A stretch of 12,964 nt of DNA. Origin: JBBQED01 sp038320345 (GTDB lineage Bacteria; Bacteroidota; Bacteroidia; AKYH767-A; OLB10). The notes below the pieces were generated by a model, which made no database searches, was not told the DNA's origin, and was given only the letters and a program-made list of their open reading frames with translations. This document shows positions 9,140 through 12,964 of this stretch, piece after piece (the first letter of the stretch is position 1; each line of letters begins with the position of its first letter). The translations under genes and the position numbers were made by a program. The stretch spans positions 1 to 12,964 of the forward strand of contig JBBQED010000035.1 of NCBI GenBank assembly GCA_038320345.1, in the 5' to 3' direction.

Positions 9140-9763
9140 ATGGTTCGCCCGCCCTATCTTCTTCGATTAGCTTATCCTGGAGTCACCTGGAACTTTTCGC
9201 GCACCACAAAAAAGATTTATCTCACCTTCGACGATGGACCTGTAGAAAGTATCACGCCACAAGTATTAACATTGCTAAAGCAGTATCATGCGAAAGCTAC
9301 TTTTTTTTGCATCGGCGAAAATGTGAAACGCAATCCTGAAATCTATCAAAAAATCATAGCCGAAGGACACAGTATCGGCAATCATACTTGGTCGCATAAA
9401 AACAGCTGGAAAGTATCTCGAAAAGCGTACTTGCACGATGCAGCAAAGGGAGGAGAATTAATACAGTCGGAACTCTTTCGTCCGCCTTATGGGAAACTCA
9501 CTCCTGCCACACTCCTAGCTTTAAGAAAAAAATACCGCATCATCATGTGGGACGTCATCAGCTGCGATTTTGATGTAAGTGTAGCGAAAGAAAAAGTGCT
9601 TCACAATATACTTAAGCATACAAGCAACGGATCCATCATTGTGTTCCACGATAGCCTCAAAGCATCGCCGAGTATGTTATATGCGTTACCACAAGTATTA
9701 GCGCACTACAGTCAGGCAGGATTTACTTTTGAAAAAATTGAAAGCCCTTCACCACAGCCATAA
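9140..9763 (+). CDS. Polysaccharide deacetylase family protein (CE4, NodB homology)
   Basis: This 207-residue protein carries the CE4 motifs in order: TFDDGP (residues 29-34, Asp31 catalytic base and Asp32 metal ligand), HxxxH in NHTWSH (His82 and His86, metal ligands), RPPYGK (114-119), WDVISCDFD (137-145) and IIVFHD (His170, catalytic acid). CE4 enzymes remove N- or O-acetyl groups from peptidoglycan, chitin-type or other polysaccharides with a divalent metal. All key residues are present, so it should be active. No signal peptide is visible; the N-terminus (MVRPPYLLRLAYPGVTWNF) resembles the short, about 205-residue Bacteroidota subgroup, so the absence is normal for that subgroup and leaves its location open. 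The ATG at 9140 is chosen because no upstream in-frame ATG exists and the length fits. It stands alone after a terminator. Confidence 0.92.
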   Translation: MVRPPYLLRLAYPGVTWNFSRTTKKIYLTFDDGPVESITPQVLTLLKQYHAKATFFCIGENVKRNPEIYQKIIAEGHSIGNHTWSHKNSWKVSRKAYLHDAAKGGELIQSELFRPPYGKLTPATLLALRKKYRIIMWDVISCDFDVSVAKEKVLHNILKHTSNGSIIVFHDSLKASPSMLYALPQVLAHYSQAGFTFEKIESPSPQP

Positions 9764-9844
9764 AAACGATTGCAGGAAATAGAACGGTGCACCCACGCAT
9801 TCAAAAATAAGTTCATTCCACAAACACAGATTTTTTTCTTGGGC

Positions 9845-9960
9845 GGCTTTCCGCCTCACCTTCGGTTCCGCGTAAACCGGGCTATCCGCTCTTATCTTTT
9901 TGAGAGTAGGCTGTCCCACCCCACTCCCAAAAAGGATATCCGCTCCTATCCCTGCCGCAA
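9845..9960. repeat. GC-rich intergenic block of four degenerate GG(C/A)TNTCC units
   Basis: Four steps occur in order: GGCTTTCCGCCTC (9845), GGCTATCCGCTCT (9880), GGCTGTCCCACCC (9909) and GGATATCCGCTCC (9934), with shrinking spacing of 35, 29 and 25 bp. The second and fourth share TATCCGCTCYTATC (9883-9896 and 9937-9950). The block is much richer in GC than its AT-rich surroundings and ends in CCTGCCGCAAAG. The small ORFs that cross it on both strands look fortuitous. I think similar blocks occur between genes in other Bacteroidota, but I cannot check; function unknown. Confidence 0.5.
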
Positions 9961-10367
9961 AGAAACTGAACACCCTCAACCACGGGATACGTTCTAAGGA
10001 AATAGCACTACGCGAATGGTTTTTAAGGAGGTAAGATCAACCAGTTGAGATTTAATAACCACTTTTCCAGAAAACCCGATTCAATAAGCTATATAATTCA
10101 ATTTTCAACCCTTCCTCAAAATTTAGTATAAAACCTACTTCAAGCACTTTTAGTACTCTTTACATATTTATAGCCTAAAACGAACTTTTTGGTGGATTGT
10201 AGTTTATATAGTATTTTTAAAGCGTAGAGGGGCTGTAAGGTGACTTTGGAACTGTAACCTACAAATCTGAAGCCCCACTGCGTAACAATTAAACAGACAA
10301 CAAAATGGAATTTTACAAAAGCTTTCCACTAGCATTAAATAAAGGTTTTTACTTAGAATATATTGTG
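9961..10367. other. Gene-free region before the cassette-like genes
   Basis: This AT-rich stretch of about 400 bp has no ORF with a recognisable product. It contains GCCTAAAAC (10173-10181), one base different from the GCCTATAAC box of module 3, a weak 6-bp GGGGCT/AGCCCC inverted repeat (10229-10234 with 10271-10276), and a 26-codon ORF from 10305 that I regard as chance or a remnant. It may contain the decayed edge of an older cassette. Confidence 0.4.
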
Positions 10368-10481
10368 AACTTGACGAAAGTTTGATGCAGCTAATGCACG
10401 CCTTCGCCAAGTTGCAAAACTTCAGGTTGTCTAAAAACTAAAATGCACAGGCTGAGGATTGCTTAAATGAAATTTTACAAA
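10304..10481 (+). repeat. Pair of 16-bp direct repeats around hairpin A1
   Basis: AATGGAATTTTACAAA (10304-10319) and AATGAAATTTTACAAA (10466-10481) match at 15 of 16 positions and lie 162 bp apart. The second lies in the loop of hairpin B1. They may be traces of duplication; no function is assigned. Confidence 0.5.
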
Positions 10482-10541
10482 GAGGGCAGTCCGAATACGA
10501 ATCATTAAAAAGTTAGTTTTAAGACAGGCTGCTGTTAGAGG
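10368..10541. repeat. Structured cassette-boundary module 1 (hairpins A1 and B1)
   Basis: Hairpin A1 pairs AACTTGACGAAAG (10368-10380) with CCTTCGCCAAGTT (10401-10413), with two A-C mismatches on the top strand. After a 6-nt gap, hairpin B1 pairs CTTCAGGTTGTCTAAAAACT (10420-10439) with AGTTTTAAGACAGGCTGCTG (10515-10534), 15 of 20 Watson-Crick plus one wobble. The right arm runs straight into GTTAGAGG (10534-10541), and the ORF at 10593 follows 59 nt later. The left arm recurs in modules 2 and 3. The layout resembles an integron attC site but the boxes are not canonical. Confidence 0.65.
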
Positions 10542-10562
10542 TAACCATAAAAGACATTATAG

Positions 10563-10570
10563 TATATTTG
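10563..10570 (+). promoter_or_regulatory. Bacteroidota -7 promoter box for the 74-residue-repeat protein
   Basis: TATATTTG is a full match to TAnnTTTG and ends 22 nt before the ATG at 10593. It lies inside the stretch between the GTTAGAGG box and the gene, so the gene would carry its own promoter. A -33 TTG is not evident at the expected spacing. Confidence 0.5.
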
Positions 10571-10592
10571 TTAATTAACGAAAATTGACGAC

Positions 10593-11768
10593 ATGAAATT
10601 TAAAATTACTCTTTCTTTACTTTTGATATCAATTGGAGCATTTGCTCAGCAGGACAAAGACTTTTCATTAGCTAAAATCGGAAAGAAGGTTTTAGGTGTT
10701 TATATATTTGTTGCTTGTGAACCCGCAAATGAATACGATTATATTGCAACAATAGATGTGCGCTGGCATGAAGGTGATCCCGACAAATCATTTTTAGAAA
10801 TAATAGAGCGAGGAAAAAAGAAATATCCGAATTTTAATGCAATAATCTTTAAAAATGCAAAATTTGAGACAGCCGACCTGGTTAAATTTAGAGATTTGGA
10901 AATTAGTGGTGGAGGTTTTAGAATTGGAGACAATGCAGTTTATAAGGAAAATGGAAAGCCAAAGTATGGACAAATAATGCAGTTGGACAATACAAAGAAA
11001 AAGGCAGGGTTCAAATACTTTGACGAATATGGAGAAGAAAAATTAAACACCATAGCTTATTCAAAATTATCAATGATTACCGCAGACCAATACGACAAAT
11101 TAATTGAAGAGCACAATATAGAAATTCAAAAACACAAATTTTCTATTGGTGAAAAAGTTTTTTGGAATGATTATGATAAACCTTATTATGGTGAAATAGC
11201 AAGTTTAAATAGTAAAAATCACGATGCAACTGTTAAATTTTATAATATTTATGGCGAGGAAAAAACAACCGTAATTGATTTCTTAAAGATTGACAAACTC
11301 GATGAATTAAAATATACTGAGTATATTGTATCGCAGAATGTTGAAATTCAAAAGCATAAATTTATCATAGGACAAAAAGTTTCTTATGTTTATGATGAAA
11401 AAACTAAATATGGTGAAGTTGTCAGTTTAGACAACAACAGCCATAAAGCATCTGTAAAGTACCTTAATATTTTTGGTGAAGAAACAACGACAGAAATAAA
11501 GTACTTGGAATTAAGTAATGTAAGTGAAGCTAAATTTCAGGAAGAAACGGATAAATTGCAACAAGAAATTTCACAATATAAATTCAAAATAGGTGAAAAA
11601 GTCTCTTGGTCAAAAGACGCCTTATTTTCAAGTAAAAGTGAAATTATACCAGCTGAAATTGTTGCACTAAACTCTCTGGAACACAAAGCGACAATTAAAT
11701 ATTTGAATAACGACAAATTAGAGAAACAAGAGAATGTTTCATATTTGAATTTATCTAAACTAAAATAA
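10593..11768 (+). CDS. Secreted protein with four 74-residue SH3/tudor-like repeats, function unknown
   Basis: This 391-residue protein starts with a signal peptide (residues 1-18, MKFKITLSLLLISIGAFA, cleavage before QQ). Residues about 28-100 form an alpha/beta domain (KVLGVYIFVACEP, EYDYIATIDVRW, YPNFNAIIF, ADLVKF) that recalls small YbjQ-like or outer-membrane stress domains in Bacteroidota, though I cannot name the family. Four repeats follow, beginning at Phe109, Phe183, Phe257 and Phe331. Each reads roughly F.IG..V...(K)YG.I..L....A..KY...GEE...I.YL.L, the pattern of a small SH3- or tudor-like beta barrel, and the first three end in a charged helical linker. No catalytic motif is visible; binding or a lipid/wall role is speculation. 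It is strongly AT-rich, more than the genes to its left, and sits between structured modules 1 and 2, as a mobile gene cassette would. No T9SS tail is present. Confidence 0.8.
   Translation: MKFKITLSLLLISIGAFAQQDKDFSLAKIGKKVLGVYIFVACEPANEYDYIATIDVRWHEGDPDKSFLEIIERGKKKYPNFNAIIFKNAKFETADLVKFRDLEISGGGFRIGDNAVYKENGKPKYGQIMQLDNTKKKAGFKYFDEYGEEKLNTIAYSKLSMITADQYDKLIEEHNIEIQKHKFSIGEKVFWNDYDKPYYGEIASLNSKNHDATVKFYNIYGEEKTTVIDFLKIDKLDELKYTEYIVSQNVEIQKHKFIIGQKVSYVYDEKTKYGEVVSLDNNSHKASVKYLNIFGEETTTEIKYLELSNVSEAKFQEETDKLQQEISQYKFKIGEKVSWSKDALFSSKSEIIPAEIVALNSLEHKATIKYLNNDKLEKQENVSYLNLSKLK
10917..11765 (+). repeat. Four in-gene repeats with exact 74-residue (222-bp) period
   Basis: Repeats start at 10917, 11139, 11361 and 11583 (Phe109, 183, 257, 331). 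The linker EIQKHKF is shared by repeats 1/2 and 2/3 junctions, and its DNA is nearly the same at both (GAAATTCAAAArCAyAAATT). The fourth repeat has a short insertion (FSSKSEIIP) and lacks the final linker. Confidence 0.9.
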
Positions 11769-11814
11769 ACTGAAGAGAATAGAGCCGAAAGGCAAACACT
11801 AACATTTCATACGC

Positions 11815-12074
11815 AAGAAATTGGCTGTTCAGTGGTTAAATGATCCCGATAGCTATCGGGATTGAGCTTCGTATCAATGCCGATAGCTATCGGCATTGTG
11901 GTGGCAGACAGTTTAGTGCTTCGAAATCGCCAACTTCTTATAGCTGCTAAACTTCAGGCTGTGAAAAAACTAGTTGCCCACCAAAATTTATACAGATCCC
12001 TATCTTAGTAATTTTCATTTATCCGATTCACAAGGACTGTAATTTAAGTATTTTCACACTCTGACGTTATAGGC
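11815..12074. repeat. Structured cassette-boundary module 2 (hairpins A2 and B2)
   Basis: Hairpin A2 pairs AAGAAATTGGC (11815-11825) with GCCAACTTCTT (11939-11949), 10 of 11, around a 113-nt loop that holds two long palindromes. Hairpin B2 pairs CTTCAGGCTGTGAAAAAACT (11962-11981) with AGTATTTTCACACTCTGACG (12047-12066), 16 of 20 Watson-Crick plus one wobble. The right arm runs into GTTATAGGC (12066-12074); the next gene starts 46 nt after its first base. A possible 5' box (CACTAAC, 11797-11803) is weak. Same order of parts as module 1. Confidence 0.65.
11843..11898. repeat. Two perfect palindromes sharing the core CCGATAGCTATCGG
   Basis: ATCCCGATAGCTATCGGGAT (11843-11862) is a perfect 20-bp palindrome. 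A perfect 24-bp palindrome with the same 14-bp core, flanked by CAATG/CATTG, lies at 11875-11898, 12 bp away. I recall this core as abundant in Bacteroidota genomes but cannot verify that. On either strand each could form a hairpin, but neither is followed by a long T tract. Confidence 0.85.
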
Positions 12075-12111
12075 AAGCTTTCATAATTTAAATGTATCAA
12101 ATTTATAGATC

Positions 12112-12387
12112 ATGAGTTTTAGATTGGATATAGACGAATTCCCATTTTACAGCAGAGAAAGGGGTGTTTGGTATTTTGTTGTTGATTGGGAAAGTAAATC
12201 TGAAACACCTTATAGCATTGTTCAGGACAAACATGATTTAGTGAAATTACTTCAAAACATAATTGCTGAAAAAAATGCTGCCTTATTTCAATTATATGGA
12301 GTTTGGACAGGTCAATATAGAACAGATATCTTCAAAATACCAATTGAAATCGGATACAATAAATTGAAAGAACATTTTAGCGAATAA
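12112..12387 (+). CDS. Small hypothetical protein in cassette-like setting
   Basis: This 91-residue protein has no signal peptide or membrane span and looks soluble and cytoplasmic. It is rich in aromatic residues (VWYFVVDWES at 19-28, LYGVWTGQYRTDIFKI at 61-76) and has a central amphipathic helix (DLVKLLQNIIAEKN). I do not recognise the family. Small cassette-borne proteins of this sort are often immunity, antitoxin or stress proteins, but nothing here shows it. The gene lies between inverted copies of a 13-bp box: GTTATAGGCAAGC (12066-12078) before it and GCCTGCCTATAAC (12399-12411) after it, 12 of 13 complementary. The ATG is the only in-frame start close to the box; no clear TAnnTTTG promoter is seen, so it may be read from upstream. 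Confidence 0.7.
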   Translation: MSFRLDIDEFPFYSRERGVWYFVVDWESKSETPYSIVQDKHDLVKLLQNIIAEKNAALFQLYGVWTGQYRTDIFKIPIEIGYNKLKEHFSE

Positions 12388-12402
12388 CTAAATAGCAAGC
12401 CT

Positions 12403-12510
12403 GCCTATAACACGTGGTTACCACAAGGGCCCGCCGATGTTTCTAGAAAATTAATAAATTGGTGGCCGGCCCCTGCGGCAACCACGAAACCGTCAGGTTG
12501 TGAAAAAACT
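12403..12510. repeat. Structured cassette-boundary module 3 (hairpin A3 and left arm of B3)
   Basis: A GCCTATAAC box (12403-12411), the reverse complement of GTTATAGGC in module 2, is followed by hairpin A3: two 23-nt GC-rich arms (12413-12435 and 12464-12486), 19 of 23 paired, around a 28-nt loop. After 4 nt comes CGTCAGGTTGTGAAAAAACT (12491-12510), 18 of 20 identical to the module 2 left arm. No good right arm or GTTATAGG end follows; only TTTCACA (12551-12557) is left of it, so the module seems decayed or cut. Confidence 0.6.
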
Positions 12511-12697
12511 CCCTTTTCCTTTCAATTGAGATAAAATTACCTTTTACAATTTCACATTACTGCATTACATTCGATTAAACTAGGCTTGTTTTTACGCAGC
12601 ATATTATATTTGAAAAAATGTAGCGCTGTAAAGGATTCTATTTGCATCTTAGTTAAAAAAGTTAAAGTAATTCTCTTGTAATCCGGCTTCCAATTTT
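12511..12697. other. Gene-free stretch between module 3 and transposase remnant
   Basis: This AT-rich DNA has no credible ORF. It probably contains the degraded end of module 3 and the old edge of the insertion element. I see no clear terminal inverted repeat. Confidence 0.4.
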
Positions 12698-12964
12698 TCA
12701 ATTGTTCTTCTTGCTATTGTCAGCACGAACTTTAGTTCCGTCGATCGCAATCGTTTGTCCACCTATCAAATCACATTCTTTTAAAAACTCTACAAATAAT
12801 TTAAAAACATTTTTCAAGGCTCCCGGATTCTTCTTTCTGAAATCTGCATTACTATGATAGTTCGGGACAAGACTATTGATAAGCCATTGTAGCTCTGTAT
12901 TGCGGATACACTCCTTTTCTAGTCGGCGACTGCTTCGAAAGCCATTGAGGTAACCATACAGGTA
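12698..12964 (-). pseudogene. IS1182-family transposase fragment, truncated by an early stop
   Basis: The frame enters from the right edge and ends at TGA (12698-12700) after 88 visible residues. It reads YLYGYLNGFRSSRRLEKE, then RNTELQWLI, ADFRKKNPGALKNVF and GGQTIAIDGTKVRADNSKKN, the typical N-terminal (DUF772) part of IS1182-type DDE transposases, with the first catalytic Asp at visible residue 75. Intact members continue for some 300 residues beyond this point; here the frame stops at once. The next 50 bp in another frame encode TIEKLEAGLQENYFNFFN then a stop, possibly the joined remains after a deletion or frameshift. The element cannot encode a working enzyme. The N-terminus lies outside the window. 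Confidence 0.85.

Noticed and set aside
9842..9855. GGCGG-CTTT-CCGCC hairpin after the deacetylase gene as a terminator
   Set aside because: The T tract precedes the hairpin instead of following it, and on the minus strand no T tract follows.
9749..9997. Opposed ORFs of 75-76 codons across the GC-rich block
   Set aside because: Both result from stop-poor GC-rich repeat DNA; neither has a plausible start region or domain.
10229..10276. GGGGCT/AGCCCC inverted repeat as a structured RNA
   Set aside because: Only six pairs around a 36-nt loop, with no supporting second copy or conserved flank.
10305..10384. 26-codon plus-strand ORF starting MEFYKSFPLALNKG
   Set aside because: It is too short to support and ends inside hairpin A1; it could be a remnant, but nothing confirms it.
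10204..10410. Minus-strand ORF of 68 codons
   Set aside because: It spans hairpin A1 arms, has low-complexity Ser/Cys-rich content and no recognisable domain.

Overview
The window looks like a Bacteroidota chromosome segment, probably from a gliding, environmental lineage such as Chitinophagales or a relative; I cannot place it more finely. The evidence is a C-terminal type IX secretion (T9SS) sorting domain, a DUF2723/GT117 membrane glycosyltransferase, the short Bacteroidota-type polysaccharide deacetylase, AT-rich DNA, promoter -7 boxes of the TAnnTTTG type, and no obvious Shine-Dalgarno sites.

Left part (1-5671, minus strand): two very large secreted proteins lie in tandem. The first (start at 1635, C-terminus beyond base 1) has a signal peptide, a beta-rich domain, one DUF4215 (myxo-type disulfide) unit and a long 24-residue CTDC-like repeat array that is almost identical at DNA level. 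The second (2003-5671) is a 1222-residue multidomain surface protein with an FN3-like domain and a T9SS type A signal.

Middle (5882-9763, plus strand): divergent from these is a 1037-residue GT117 (DUF2723) protein, which plausibly O-glycosylates exported proteins. It ends at a strong intrinsic terminator and is followed by a small CE4 polysaccharide deacetylase. These look like ordinary chromosomal genes.

Right part (9764-12964): this is accessory DNA. It holds a GC-rich intergenic block of four degenerate GG(C/A)TNTCC steps, then two cassette-like genes: a secreted protein of four exactly 74-residue-spaced SH3/tudor-like repeats, and a 91-residue cytosolic unknown. They are separated and flanked by three copies of a complex structured module. 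Each module has a variable imperfect hairpin (A), then a conserved CKTCAGGYTGT-type arm which, in modules 1 and 2, pairs with a downstream arm (hairpin B). In those two modules the module ends in GTTAKAGG 46-59 nt before an ORF. Hairpin B shows two compensatory base-pair changes, and every A/G difference in hairpin A favours folding of the bottom strand. This resembles integron attC/gene-cassette organisation, but the boxes do not match the canonical consensus and no integrase is visible, so it is the best candidate for an undescribed cassette system. The window closes in a broken IS1182-family transposase.
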